Positions 14,667 to 23,208 are shown, counted from the stretch's first letter. The stretch: DNA of 34,733 nucleotides from Armatimonas sp043757465 (GCF_043757465.1 NZ_JAYVPL010000010.1:1-34733); one strand, 5' to 3'. Numbers and translations are program-made. The notes: generated from the letters alone by a model not told the origin.

Positions 14667-15542
14667 TTATGCGTCCGCTTCTTGTACGGCGTGGAAGTAC
14701 GCATCTTCCAGATCGGCGGCAATGGCCTCAAAGCCCTCGCCTGGATCGGTGGATTGGTAGACCGTGATCACGGGCTTTCCTGCGATGAGCCTGCGTGAGA
14801 TGATTTTGTAGCGTGCCTCGTACTCGGTGAGCTCGTCTTTGCCGATCACCTTGCGCCAGACACTGCCCGTCACGCGCTGGATGACGTCCTCCGGGTTACC
14901 TTGTGCGACCACACGTCCCCTGGCAAGAATTGCCATGCGCTCGCAGAGCTCCCGAACATCCTCGACGATATGGGTGGAGAGGATCACGGTCGCGCCCTCG
15001 CCGACTTCCGCGAGCAAGTTGAGAAATCTATTGCGCTCCGTGGGGTCCAAGCCCGCCGTGGGCTCGTCCACGATGATCACTGTGGGGTTGGCCAGGAGCG
15101 CTACCGCGATCCCGAGGCGCTGCTTCATGCCGCCCGAGTAGCCACCGACGGTTTTCTTGCGTGCGTCCCAGAGATTCACTTGCGCCAGTAATCCCTCGAC
15201 CACAGCCTTGCGCTCCTTGCCGTTGCTGAGCCCCTTGAGAGTCGCAAAGTGATCGAGCGTCGCCTCGCCTGAGAGCGTGGGATAGAAACCGAACTCCTGC
15301 GGAAGATAACCCAAAGTCGTGCGCATCGCTTCTTTATTTTTTAGTGTATCCACACCGTCAAGCTGAATACTCCCCGTGTCGGGCTCTTGTAGTGTCGCAA
15401 TCGTGCGCATCAGCGACGACTTGCCCGCGCCGTTGGGGCCGAGCAGGCCGAAGAGCCCGTGGGGAATGCTTAGGGTGACGCCATCCAGAGCGCGTACGCC
15501 GTTGGGGTAGGTCTTGGTCAGGTTTTCAATTTCCAATGCCAT
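14667..15542 (-). CDS. ABC transporter ATP-binding protein
   Basis: A 291-residue stand-alone ATPase subunit with all canonical motifs in order: Walker A GLLGPNGAGKSSLM, Q-loop GYLPQEFGFYP, signature GGYSGGMKQRLGIA, Walker B VIIVDEPTAGLDP and H-loop LSTHIVEDV. It resembles ATPases of bacterial ABC-2-type exporters. No permease follows; the next minus-strand gene is the barrel protein. The start ATG at 15542 (MALEIENLTK) is right behind a -10; a longer frame to 15725 would run through the divergent gene. The C-terminal 70 residues are an extra domain of unknown use. Confidence 0.9.
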   Translation of the reverse strand: MALEIENLTKTYPNGVRALDGVTLSIPHGLFGLLGPNGAGKSSLMRTIATLQEPDTGSIQLDGVDTLKNKEAMRTTLGYLPQEFGFYPTLSGEATLDHFATLKGLSNGKERKAVVEGLLAQVNLWDARKKTVGGYSGGMKQRLGIAVALLANPTVIIVDEPTAGLDPTERNRFLNLLAEVGEGATVILSTHIVEDVRELCERMAILARGRVVAQGNPEDVIQRVTGSVWRKVIGKDELTEYEARYKIISRRLIAGKPVITVYQSTDPGEGFEAIAADLEDAYFHAVQEADA

Positions 15543-15547
15543 GTCAG

Positions 15548-15556
15548 TGTTATACT
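15548..15556. promoter_or_regulatory. Overlapping divergent -10 elements driving two leaderless genes
   Basis: On the plus strand TGTTATACT (15548-15556) is an extended -10 lying 7 nt before the GTG at 15564. On the minus strand the same bases give TATAAC (15554-15549), 6 nt before the ATG at 15542. The two hexamers share four base pairs, so the two polymerases should exclude one another. Only 21 bp separate the start codons. Confidence 0.7.
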
Positions 15557-15563
15557 GCACCTT

Positions 15564-16835
15564 GTGGTAAAGAGAGATGTCATTGTGGTAGGTGGGGGCG
15601 CGGCGGGGATGCTCGCGGCGTGGAGGGCGGCATCGCTTGGTGCGTCCGTGACCTTGTTGGAGAAGAAAAATCGGCTGGGAACCAAGATTCTGATCTCGGG
15701 TGGCGGCAAGTGCAACTTGACCCACGCGGGCGAGATGGAGGAGATCCGAAGGCAGTTTCGCAGCAACGAGGCGAGTTTTCTGAAGCCGTCGTTCTATCGG
15801 TTCACGAACGACGATTTTTTAGAGCTGCTTACTAGTGAGGGTCTAAAGGTCTACACCCGCCCCGATGGCCGCATCTTCCCAGTGCCACCCACCGATGCCA
15901 AAGACGTGGTCGAGGTTCTGGAGCGCCAGGTGCGCAGTGTCGGCGTGAAAATCCGCCTCGACTGCCCCGTGGAGAAAATCCTGATTGAGGACGGTGCGGT
16001 GACAAGTGTGCAAGTGAACGGCAAGGCTCTGCCCTGCACTCGGCTGATTGTGGCTGTTGGTGGCTCGTCGTTTCCGGGTACGGGCTGCACGGGCGATGGC
16101 TGGAAGTGGCTGACGGAGCTAGGACACACGATTGTGAAACTCACGGCGGCGCTCGCTCCGCTCTATCTCGATCCCACACCTCCTGAAGAGTGGAGCGGGG
16201 TCGCGCTTCGGGACTGCGTCTTGCGTGCCCGAAAACTCCACCCCGACGGTAGTACGGGTAAGGAGCGCATGCACTGGCGCGGCGATCTACTCTTTACGCA
16301 CAAAGGCGTCTCCGGCCCCACCGCCCTGGGCGTCTCCCGCGAAGTCGCCGAGGCCCTCCCCGAGGACTCCACGGTCGAAGTGGATCTCTACCCCGACGAG
16401 AGCTTTGAGCAAGTGGCAACGCGGCTTAGGGTTCAGGCACAGCAGAACTCCAAACGCACTTTACTCTGGCTGGTCGAAGACGCGCCGCTTCCCGAGCGCC
16501 TGCGTAAGCCGCTGCTAGAGTCTGCAAGACTTGACCCCGCAGCAAAGTGTGCCCAACTTAATGCCAAAGACCGTAATCGGCTGGCAAGTACGCTTAAAGG
16601 CTGGCAGGTAGGCCGCGTCCGCGCCGTTCCGTTGGAGCGTGGCGAGGTCGTGGCGGGCGGCGTTGCGCTCGACGAAGTGGACTCCAAAACCATGGCGAGC
16701 AAGAAGATCAAGGGCCTCTATCTCTGCGGCGAAGTGCTGGATATCGCCGGTCCCGTTGGTGGCTACAATCTGCAAGCTGCTTGGTCTACGGGTGTCGTGG
16801 CGGGAGACAGCGCCGCCAAAGATGCCGTAGAATAG
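15564..16835 (+). CDS. HI0933-family FAD-dependent oxidoreductase (BaiN/RdsA-like)
   Basis: A 423-residue flavoprotein, usual length for the family. It has the FAD-binding DVIVVGGGAAGMLAAWRAAS and LLEK at the end of the second strand, the family signature GTKILISGGGKCNLTH, a central VAVGGSSFPGTGCTGDGW and the C-terminal GPVGGYNLQAAWSTGVVAG. Related proteins are annotated as aminoacetone oxidase-like or NAD(P)/FAD oxidoreductases; the substrate is generally unknown. The start is GTG, supported by the -10 placement and by the frame opening at the first Rossmann strand. Head-to-head with the ABC ATPase gene. Confidence 0.9.
   Translation: MVKRDVIVVGGGAAGMLAAWRAASLGASVTLLEKKNRLGTKILISGGGKCNLTHAGEMEEIRRQFRSNEASFLKPSFYRFTNDDFLELLTSEGLKVYTRPDGRIFPVPPTDAKDVVEVLERQVRSVGVKIRLDCPVEKILIEDGAVTSVQVNGKALPCTRLIVAVGGSSFPGTGCTGDGWKWLTELGHTIVKLTAALAPLYLDPTPPEEWSGVALRDCVLRARKLHPDGSTGKERMHWRGDLLFTHKGVSGPTALGVSREVAEALPEDSTVEVDLYPDESFEQVATRLRVQAQQNSKRTLLWLVEDAPLPERLRKPLLESARLDPAAKCAQLNAKDRNRLASTLKGWQVGRVRAVPLERGEVVAGGVALDEVDSKTMASKKIKGLYLCGEVLDIAGPVGGYNLQAAWSTGVVAGDSAAKDAVE
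16828..16833 (+). promoter_or_regulatory. Possible -10 for a leaderless Uma2 gene
   Basis: TAGAAT lies within the last codons of the flavoprotein gene, 9 nt before the ATG at 16843. No Shine-Dalgarno is seen. No clear -35 was found, so read-through from 15564 is the alternative. Confidence 0.4.
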
Positions 16836-16842
16836 AGCCACT

Positions 16843-17436
16843 ATGACAACCATTGCTACTCCCACCGCACTGCCAATATTAACCGCTGCGCCTCGGAAGA
16901 AACTCTGGACGCGGGACGAGGCTCGTTTTATTCAAAACAGCGGCTTGCTTGATGATGGTCCGTATGAACTTATTGAAGGAGAATTGTTACTCAAAGTGCC
17001 AAAAAATGAGCCGCATGTCTTCTCTACCGCGATGGCCCGAAACTGGGCGGAGGGAGCTTTTGGAGCACTTTTCGTGCGTTCTCAAGATCCCGTTGCCTTA
17101 GACGAGCATAACGACCCTGAGCCCGATGTGGTCGTGCTCTCAAAAACCATGCGTGAGTACTTGGCACTGGGAACACCGCCCGTTGAGGACGTTCGCTTGC
17201 TGATAGAAGTCTCCGACAGCACGCTGGAGTTTGACTTGAACCGCAAGGCCACGCTCTACGCCCATGCAGGAGTTGTCGAATACTGGGTTCTCGATCTTCC
17301 CAACCGCCGCCTGCATATCCACCTCGACCCCTCGGAGGGCGGCTACAATCGCGTCCTCATTCTAGCAGAGTCCCAGAGTATCGCCCCGCTCGCAAACCCC
17401 GATGCACAAGTCATTGTCAGCGCCTTGCTTCCCTGA
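16843..17436 (+). CDS. Uma2 family (DUF820) putative restriction-endonuclease-fold protein
   Basis: A 197-residue protein. It shows LIEGELLLKVP near the N-terminal third, then EPDVVVLSKTMREY, LLIEVSDSTLEFDLNRKATL and YAHAGVVEYWVLDL, the ordered E...D...E-V-x-S...K signature of Uma2/DUF820 proteins, which have a PD-(D/E)XK fold. These occur in large numbers in Cyanobacteria and Armatimonadota; a nuclease role is proposed from fold and largely untested. It starts 7 nt after the flavoprotein stop and converges on the next gene with 5 nt between stops. Confidence 0.88.
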   Translation: MTTIATPTALPILTAAPRKKLWTRDEARFIQNSGLLDDGPYELIEGELLLKVPKNEPHVFSTAMARNWAEGAFGALFVRSQDPVALDEHNDPEPDVVVLSKTMREYLALGTPPVEDVRLLIEVSDSTLEFDLNRKATLYAHAGVVEYWVLDLPNRRLHIHLDPSEGGYNRVLILAESQSIAPLANPDAQVIVSALLP

Positions 17437-17441
17437 TGCAC

Positions 17442-17858
17442 TTACGGCGGTTTCGGAAGCCAGCCGAGCAGGCGAATCCCCCAGAGGCCAAGCATCAGAA
17501 CCACTAGCACACCCGCGCACTGATTGACGAGCTTCGTTGACGGCTGAAGCTTTGGAAAGAAGCGCAGGGCGACGTAGCCGATTAAGAGCATGAAGAAAAC
17601 GGGGCCGAGCGGGTGGAGCCAGAATGCTCGCCAGAACTCTCCATGGGCACAGCAGACAAGCGAGCGGCTCATGCCGCAGCCGGGGCAGGGGATGTGCGTG
17701 AGAACCCGGACGGGGCAAAGGTCGGGGAGACCTAGCAGGGATTTGTTATCGGGGCCGGGTGGGGGAACTAAAAAAAGCGCCAGCAAGAGAAAGGGGGCCG
17801 GATGCCAGAGCGTCCAGCCCCCTTTCCACAGCTTAAGTGCGCTTGGCGTAGATCTCAT
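17442..17858 (-). CDS. DUF2752 small membrane protein
   Basis: A 138-residue protein with the DUF2752 hallmark IPCPGCGMSRSLVCCAHGEF (C-P-x-C-G-x-x-R) between hydrophobic helices: an N-terminal helix (PFLLLALFLV), a second after the Cys motif (LGPVFFMLLIGYVAL) and a third (CAGVLVVLMLGLWGIRLLG). The paired cysteines suggest metal binding or redox, but no function is established. The ATG at 17858 lies 26 bp inside the preceding gene and lacks a clear ribosome site, so translation probably depends on coupling. Confidence 0.85.
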   Translation of the reverse strand: MRSTPSALKLWKGGWTLWHPAPFLLLALFLVPPPGPDNKSLLGLPDLCPVRVLTHIPCPGCGMSRSLVCCAHGEFWRAFWLHPLGPVFFMLLIGYVALRFFPKLQPSTKLVNQCAGVLVVLMLGLWGIRLLGWLPKPP

Positions 17859-18207
17859 TGAGGTCGTTTTGCTGGAGGAATGGAACTACCATTCCTAAGC
17901 CCGCAACAGGCCCCGCACCCAGAGCATCCAGCACCAGATAGAGTCCGCTGTTGTTGCGCGGGGTGATCCCGACCATCTGTTGCATTCGCTCGATCCGCTG
18001 GGCCGTGAGAATATCCCACGCATAGCCCCAGAGACTTGCGGTAAAGAATAAAAGGAGCAAGTGGACAACGGGGGGAATACCTCTCTCCCCGGTGAACTCA
18101 TCCATCTCCTTACTCGTCTGGTAGAGCCAGTAGATATAGTAGAGCCCGCAGGTGAAAAACAAGAGTAGCGCCATCATCAGCAGGTCGCGTCGTGTTCCGT
18201 TTCGCAT
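17833..18207 (-). CDS. DUF4234 membrane protein (copy 2)
   Basis: A 124-residue protein with two to three hydrophobic helices. The opening LFFTCGLYYIYWLYQTSKEM matches the DUF4234 pattern T-C-G-(I/L)-Y-x-(I/L)-Y-W-x-Y, followed by VHLLLLFFTASLWGYAWD and a final QQNDLNEIYA. It is a clear paralogue of the next gene upstream (18277-18636). GGAGG is present but about 12 nt before the ATG. Function unknown; location inner membrane. Confidence 0.82.
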   Translation of the reverse strand: MRNGTRRDLLMMALLLFFTCGLYYIYWLYQTSKEMDEFTGERGIPPVVHLLLLFFTASLWGYAWDILTAQRIERMQQMVGITPRNNSGLYLVLDALGAGPVAGLGMVVPFLQQNDLNEIYAKRT

Positions 18208-18276
18208 TGAAGAATCGTGCCTCCACTTCCTACGACACGCGACCCGCTGAGTTAGTTGCAGTGCTCCAAGTGTCAG

Positions 18277-18636
18277 CTACATCGCCTGAGCGTTGCGCGA
18301 CGCGTCCCAGATTTTATTGAGATTGTCCTGGAACATAAAGATCGTAATGGGACTGAAAACGAACAACAAAACCGTATGCAAGATGGCTTCGTCGCGTGGC
18401 GGCAAACCTGCTTTAGCCTGCATCCGAGTGATCTTCTGGGACTGCTTATAGACCCAGTACAGGGAATAGAACGGTACAAAACATAACAACGTATCCACGA
18501 CAGGAGTCATGTCCTGCTCGCCCGAGTAGTTCTGCGTTTCCTCAGAGACTTTGTAGATCCAGTAGATTCCGTAGATTCCGCACGTGACCAGGCTTAGCAA
18601 AATAACCGTGATCGGCTCACGACGCTCTCCAACCAT
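18277..18636 (-). CDS. DUF4234 membrane protein (copy 1)
   Basis: A 119-residue protein with LVTCGIYGIYWIYKVSEET, the DUF4234 signature, then VDTLLCFVPFYSLYWVYKQS, a third hydrophobic helix and a C-terminal QDNLNKIWDA matching the end of copy 2. A strong GGGAGG site precedes the ATG. First gene of a DUF4234-DUF4234-DUF2752 minus-strand set. An inverted repeat (18655-18662 with 18670-18677) lies in its leader. Function unknown. Confidence 0.82.
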   Translation of the reverse strand: MVGERREPITVILLSLVTCGIYGIYWIYKVSEETQNYSGEQDMTPVVDTLLCFVPFYSLYWVYKQSQKITRMQAKAGLPPRDEAILHTVLLFVFSPITIFMFQDNLNKIWDASRNAQAM

Positions 18637-18704
18637 ACCCCACCTCCCTTTAGTCTGAGAGCAAGCGGCGCTCTCAGAGGCTGATTCGTGGTGGACTCAG
18701 AGAA

Positions 18705-18739
18705 TTCCTCCTCTGCCCAAGAAGCTAGCAGAGGAGGAA
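18705..18739 (-). terminator. Hairpin downstream of enolase
   Basis: TTCCTCCTCTGC (18705-18716) pairs perfectly with GCAGAGGAGGAA (18728-18739), a 12-bp stem starting 9 nt after the enolase stop. On the minus strand it is followed by TTCTCTGAG, only a weak T-run. A terminator is likely but imperfect. Confidence 0.6.
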
Positions 18740-18747
18740 GGCGTTCT

Positions 18748-20061
18748 CTAGCGCAGGTTGTAGAAGCTCTTAAGCCCTTCGTAGACCGCCGACGTTCCCA
18801 GCGCCTCTTCGATACGAATGAGCTGGTTGTACTTCGCCACACGGTCCGTGCGGCTGGGAGCGCCCGTCTTGATCTGGCCGCAGTTGGTGGCGACCGCAAT
18901 ATCGGCAATCGTGGTGTCTTCCGTTTCGCCGGAGCGGTGGGAGAGAATGGCGGTGTAACCCGCGCGCTTGGCCATCTCGACAGCTTCCAGTGTCTCGGTG
19001 AGAGTACCAATCTGGTTGACCTTCACGAGAATCGAGTTGGCGATTCCCTTCTCAATTCCCTCGGCCAGGCGCGCGGTGTTGGTGACGAAGAGATCGTCGC
19101 CCACGAGCTGGACTTTCTTGCCGATGGCCTCGGTGAGCAGCTTCCAGCCCTCCCAATCGTCCTCGGACATGCCGTCCTCAATCGAGATAATCGGGTAGTT
19201 GGCGGCAAGATCGGCCCAGAACGCGACCATCTCCTCGCGGGTCTTCCAGAGGTTAGACTTCCAGAAGTAGTAGCTGCCCTCTCGTCCGTTGGCCTTGCCC
19301 TCTTCGTAGAGCTCGGTGGTGGCGGGGTCCATGGCGATCTGGATCTGGGCACCCGGCGTGTAGCCCGCTTTATGGATCGCCTCCATGATCACATCGAGCG
19401 CTTCCTGGTTGCTCTTGAGATTGGGCGCGTAGCCGCCCTCATCGCCGACTGCCGTGCCGTAGCCCTTGGCCTTGAGCACGGACTTGAGGGCGTGGAAGAT
19501 CTCAGTGCCCCAGCGCAGCCCCTCGGAGAAGCTGGTCGCGCCAACGGGCATGACCATGAACTCTTGTAGATCCACGGAGTTATCAGCGTGCTTGCCACCG
19601 TTGATAATATTCATCATCGGGACGGGAAGCTGCTTGGCATTAGCGCCGCCGATATAGCGCCACAGTGGGGTTTCCAGCGCCTCCGCAGAGGCTTTGGCAG
19701 CGGCCAGAGAAACACCTAGAATTGCATTGGCCCCGAACTTGGCCTTGTTGTGCGTGCCATCCAGAGTGAGAAGCAAGCTGTCCAGACCCACCTGATCCGA
19801 GGCGTCGAAACCTGAAAGCTCGTGGGAGATTGAGTCATTGACATTGGCGACGGCGTTTAAAACACCCTTGCCTAGATAGACGGACTTGTCGCCATCACGG
19901 AGCTCGACAGCTTCGTGTGCGCCGGTGGAGGCTCCCGAGGGAACGGCGGCGCGTCCGACGACACCGCACTCTAAAATAACATCCACTTCAACAGTGGGGT
20001 TGCCGCGCGAGTCCAGAATCTGGCGGGCGCGGACTTCTTCGATAAGGGTAAGTTGGCTCAT
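18748..20061 (-). CDS. eno: Enolase (phosphopyruvate hydratase)
   Basis: Converts 2-phosphoglycerate to phosphoenolpyruvate in glycolysis, a cytosolic Mg-dependent enzyme. The 437-residue length is normal. Visible motifs: ARQILDSRGNPTVEVDV, VPSGASTGAHEA (mobile loop), MNIINGGKHADN, ISIEDGMSEDDW and LVGDDLFVTN (metal ligands), LVKVNQIGTLTETLEA (catalytic Lys) and the enolase signature ILSHRSGETEDTTIADIAV. The start is fixed by homology and by an extended -10 eight nt upstream that leaves no room for a leader. It follows the J-like gene on the same strand. Confidence 0.98.
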   Translation of the reverse strand: MSQLTLIEEVRARQILDSRGNPTVEVDVILECGVVGRAAVPSGASTGAHEAVELRDGDKSVYLGKGVLNAVANVNDSISHELSGFDASDQVGLDSLLLTLDGTHNKAKFGANAILGVSLAAAKASAEALETPLWRYIGGANAKQLPVPMMNIINGGKHADNSVDLQEFMVMPVGATSFSEGLRWGTEIFHALKSVLKAKGYGTAVGDEGGYAPNLKSNQEALDVIMEAIHKAGYTPGAQIQIAMDPATTELYEEGKANGREGSYYFWKSNLWKTREEMVAFWADLAANYPIISIEDGMSEDDWEGWKLLTEAIGKKVQLVGDDLFVTNTARLAEGIEKGIANSILVKVNQIGTLTETLEAVEMAKRAGYTAILSHRSGETEDTTIADIAVATNCGQIKTGAPSRTDRVAKYNQLIRIEEALGTSAVYEGLKSFYNLR

Positions 20062-20069
20062 GCTACGAA

Positions 20070-20078
20070 ATTATAGCA
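20070..20078 (-). promoter_or_regulatory. Extended -10 promoter of leaderless enolase
   Basis: On the minus strand TGCTATAAT (20078-20070) is a perfect extended -10, with 8 nt to the ATG at 20061. No ribosome site and no good -35 were found; the TG extension may substitute. The same TGCTATA core precedes the McrBC-type and PhyH genes. Confidence 0.75.
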
Positions 20079-20095
20079 CGCGCTCGCCTCTTTGC

Positions 20096-21376
20096 TCAGC
20101 GTGCTCCCGCTAGGCGCTCCAAGAAGCCACTGCGGCGAGGCTCTAGAGCAGGTTGTTGTGCGGCTGCGGCGACTCGGGCTGTTTGCTGTGCCTGGAGAAA
20201 AACTTGGCGCTGGAGTGCACGCTGACAGAGACTTCCTAGGAACTTCTCCTGGTTGGCACTGATCAATGGATACTCATTGCGAAGGTAGGCGAGCTGCTGT
20301 AGGATTTGACGCGGGTCCACCTCGTATTCTTTTTGGAGCTGGCTGAAGGCAGTGCTCATACGGGTCTGGCGGATCGTCTCCGAGGAACGATCGCGGTAGA
20401 GCACCTGGAAACAACTGCGAATGGCACCCTGGAGCAGAGTGTCGCGCTCCAGGTTCTGCGCCTCTTGTTGCAGCGCCGCCCAAGCAATGAGGTTCTCCCT
20501 TCGTGTTTTTGAGGGACTGTTCTCTGGCAGGGGAAGCGGCTGAATGGCAAGCAGGAGCTGATGGCCCCAGTTAAAGTGGTCCTCACGGAAAAAGAGCTCG
20601 ACTGTCTGGAAAAATGCATCCATGGCGAGCTGGATTTTATTGGCAGGGATAACATTGAGGAGGCGTAGCGACGTTTCCTCAACACTGGGAGTATCGCCGC
20701 TCTGGATATAGACCATCAGGAGCTGGAGTAAGGCAATAAAATCGGCAAAGTTCTCTACCTCATCCATAAAGATTGCCCCCTCTAGCGCATCAATCAGCTC
20801 CTCGGTGCGTCCCTGGCTGCGGTAGATGCGTGCGAGAAGGAGCTGGGCATCGTAGTGCGCTTCATTGAGGGCAAGTAGGGCCTTGAGCTCCTGCTCCGCC
20901 TCGGGGGCCTTTCCCTGCACTAAGAGACAGCGGGCGAGCTTACAGCGCAGTGCCTCATCGTTAGAAGTGCGCCGCAAAAGCCAGCGGTACTGCCGCTCGG
21001 CAAGGGCATAGTCTTTATTGCGCATCAGGAGCTGCGCCATGAACTGACGTGGGCGAGGGAGATCTGGTGCCATGGCGACGGCGCTTTTGAGCAGACCAAG
21101 GGCTTTTTGTGGGTCACGCTCTAGGGCACGGGCCGCCTGATCCACAAGGACACGTACCCGTGAGCCATTTTTGCGTGTCTGGTCGTACTCGCCTCGTCGC
21201 TGCGGATCTACCAGAGTCTCACGTGCATGGTTGAGCTCCTGGTAGTACTCCGGGTCTTTTTGGGGCTGACAAAGACGGACAAGACGAAAGTAGGCCTGCT
21301 GGATCTCCTCAGTCTTCGCCGACTCGGAAATGTCCAGGGTATCGTAGAGGGTTGTTTCATCCGATTTCTCTTCCAT
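20096..21376 (-). CDS. J-domain-like/TPR protein with degenerate HPD motif
   Basis: A 426-residue protein. Residues 1-65 follow the J-domain: LYDTLDISESAKTEEIQQAY, FRLVRL, then ELNHARETLVDPQRRGEYDQ. The essential H-P-D between helices II and III reads QPQ, so normal stimulation of Hsp70 ATPase is doubtful. Residues about 90-240 contain TPR-like helical pairs (QFMAQLLMRNKDYALAERQY, CLLVQGKAPEAEQELKALL, LLARIYRSQGRTEELIDALE); the rest is helical. It follows the Hsp70 gene on the same strand by 43 nt, which argues for partnership. ATG at 21376 is chosen; an in-frame TTG at 21397 is an alternative. A TAATAC lies 8 nt upstream of the ATG. Confidence 0.78.
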   Translation of the reverse strand: MEEKSDETTLYDTLDISESAKTEEIQQAYFRLVRLCQPQKDPEYYQELNHARETLVDPQRRGEYDQTRKNGSRVRVLVDQAARALERDPQKALGLLKSAVAMAPDLPRPRQFMAQLLMRNKDYALAERQYRWLLRRTSNDEALRCKLARCLLVQGKAPEAEQELKALLALNEAHYDAQLLLARIYRSQGRTEELIDALEGAIFMDEVENFADFIALLQLLMVYIQSGDTPSVEETSLRLLNVIPANKIQLAMDAFFQTVELFFREDHFNWGHQLLLAIQPLPLPENSPSKTRRENLIAWAALQQEAQNLERDTLLQGAIRSCFQVLYRDRSSETIRQTRMSTAFSQLQKEYEVDPRQILQQLAYLRNEYPLISANQEKFLGSLCQRALQRQVFLQAQQTARVAAAAQQPALEPRRSGFLERLAGAR

Positions 21377-21419
21377 GCCTGGCTGTATTATTGGCAAGAA
21401 GTGGTCTCGACCTCAGAGC

Positions 21420-23159
21420 TTAAGTGAGCTCAAAGAGAAGATCGGTGAGTTTGTCTAGGCGCTTGCGTACCTGGTCTTCGTCGTTCTGGATCACGGCTAG
21501 CTTGACAAAACCTGCCATCTCTCCAATGCTACTGCCCAGCTCGGGGTTTTCTTGAACTTGCCGCTCCGCCTGCTCGATAAGAGGAAGCGCCAGCTCTGCC
21601 AGCGGGGCATTACGCCAGATGTCCTGAGGGATCTCTGTGCCGCCCGCGCCGGGGGCATCCAGGACGAACTTGCCATCAATTTGCACCATCGGGGCGCTGA
21701 TGTAGCGTGCGGCGACCTCCAGAGTTCCATCTAGGGTGTAGCGGAACTCCACTTGAACGGGCTCGTCTTTGGACTCCACATTCAGTGCCCGGAGTGCTAG
21801 CTCGCTAATAATACGATGCTCACGGCAGAGATTCCCTGCGGTAACTGCCTCGTAGATACGGATGGCAATGGGGCCAGTGCCATCGGAGAGGGTCATGTAG
21901 TCCCGCTTAGTAATCGCAGGTAGCTTGGCGTCTTTGGGGATCAGCTCGCTGAAGTAGTCCTCGATATACTGCTCAGTACCCACTTGTTTGATCGTCGCCA
22001 CCCCCAGTCGGTGGGGGGAGACATCTAAAATCATAATGTCTTTTTGCTGCTGCTGGTAGAGATCCTGCTCGATTCCGGCAGCGATCGCAGCGCCCAAAGC
22101 CACGGCTTCGTCGGGGTTGAGCGAGCCGGAGTAGAGTGTCTTGCCGGAGGCGAACTCAAGGGCGCGGCGGAACATTGGAATACGGCTGGAGCCACCGATG
22201 GGCAAGATGACATCAATCTCTTCCCATTTCAGGCGGGCACGCGCCAGCGCTTCGTTCACCACGGACATGGCGCGCATGAGCATGCTCTCTAGTTGCTCAT
22301 CGAGCTCATCGCGAGTGACTGTGCACACAAGGCTCTGCGTAGTAATTAAGTTTGGAAGATTGACATCAATGGACTGGGCGAAAGAAAGAGATTTCTTGAC
22401 AATTTCTGCCTCCTCTTTGATACGCTGCGCCGCCTTGCGGTCCCGCGACGGCGGCGGCATTTTCTTGCCCGTTGTCTCTTTGAACTTATCACGCAGCAGG
22501 TTTATCAGAGCTTCATCAATGTCCTTGCCGCCTAGCTTATCATCGCCTACCGACGTGCGGATATCTAAAATTCCCTCGAACATCTCTAGAACCGTCACGT
22601 CTAGCGTGCCACCGCCAAAGTCAAATACCAGCACTTTACTCTGGTCCGCTAGATGCCCCAGGCCATAGGAGAGGGCAGCGGCGGTGGGCTCATTGATCAG
22701 GCGAATGACCTCTAGACCGGCTGCCTCGGCGGCTTTACGGGTGGCCTCACGGGCGGCGTTCTCAAAGCGTGCGGGTACCGAGATCACGACTTGTTTGACC
22801 TCACTGTTGAGTTTTGTTTCTGCGGCTTGCTTGAGGTGCTTGAGAATCTCGGTGCCGATCTCCTCGGGAAAGAAAACTTTCTTTCCCAGCTTGACGGTCT
22901 CGCCGGTGCCCATGAGCCGCTTGACTTCCATCGCGGTCCGGTCGTGGTAGGTGACAGCACCGCTCTTGGCAACCGAGCCCACCACGAGCTGGCCATCGGG
23001 CAGAAGCTGAACCATGCTGGGAACAATCGTATCGCCGTTGAGATCTGGGATCAGCTCGGGCTCGCCCTCGGCGGTCAGGAAAGCGATCGCGGAGGTAGAC
23101 GTACCCAGGTCTATGCCAATGATGGGGCCTCTGGTAGGGCTCTTCGTGGGTACGTTCAT
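21420..23159 (-). CDS. Hsp70/DnaK-family chaperone, divergent C-terminal half
   Basis: A 579-residue protein. The ATPase domain is complete: GIDLGTSTSAIAF (phosphate 1), VFDFGGGTLDVTVLEMFEG (phosphate 2), LPIGGSSRIPMFRRAL (adenosine motif) and RLINEPTAAALSYGLG. The substrate-binding region (DVSPHRLGVATIKQ, FSELIPKDAKLPAITKR) is recognisable but diverged, and the C-terminal lid is short and lacks the acidic tail of housekeeping DnaK (about 610-640 residues). It resembles specialised Hsp70s such as HscC rather than the main chaperone. No grpE or canonical dnaJ is adjacent. The J-like/TPR gene behind it is the likely partner. It starts 49 nt after the pilB stop. Confidence 0.88.
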   Translation of the reverse strand: MNVPTKSPTRGPIIGIDLGTSTSAIAFLTAEGEPELIPDLNGDTIVPSMVQLLPDGQLVVGSVAKSGAVTYHDRTAMEVKRLMGTGETVKLGKKVFFPEEIGTEILKHLKQAAETKLNSEVKQVVISVPARFENAAREATRKAAEAAGLEVIRLINEPTAAALSYGLGHLADQSKVLVFDFGGGTLDVTVLEMFEGILDIRTSVGDDKLGGKDIDEALINLLRDKFKETTGKKMPPPSRDRKAAQRIKEEAEIVKKSLSFAQSIDVNLPNLITTQSLVCTVTRDELDEQLESMLMRAMSVVNEALARARLKWEEIDVILPIGGSSRIPMFRRALEFASGKTLYSGSLNPDEAVALGAAIAAGIEQDLYQQQQKDIMILDVSPHRLGVATIKQVGTEQYIEDYFSELIPKDAKLPAITKRDYMTLSDGTGPIAIRIYEAVTAGNLCREHRIISELALRALNVESKDEPVQVEFRYTLDGTLEVAARYISAPMVQIDGKFVLDAPGAGGTEIPQDIWRNAPLAELALPLIEQAERQVQENPELGSSIGEMAGFVKLAVIQNDEDQVRKRLDKLTDLLFELT

Positions 23160-23208
23160 AAATTCTCTTTGCGTGATTATGTGTTTTTCCGAAGCCTCTC
23201 TTTAGGGG

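Noticed and set aside
18688..19569. 293-codon plus-strand ORF over enolase
   Set aside because: Enolase is unambiguous on the minus strand; this is its shadow.
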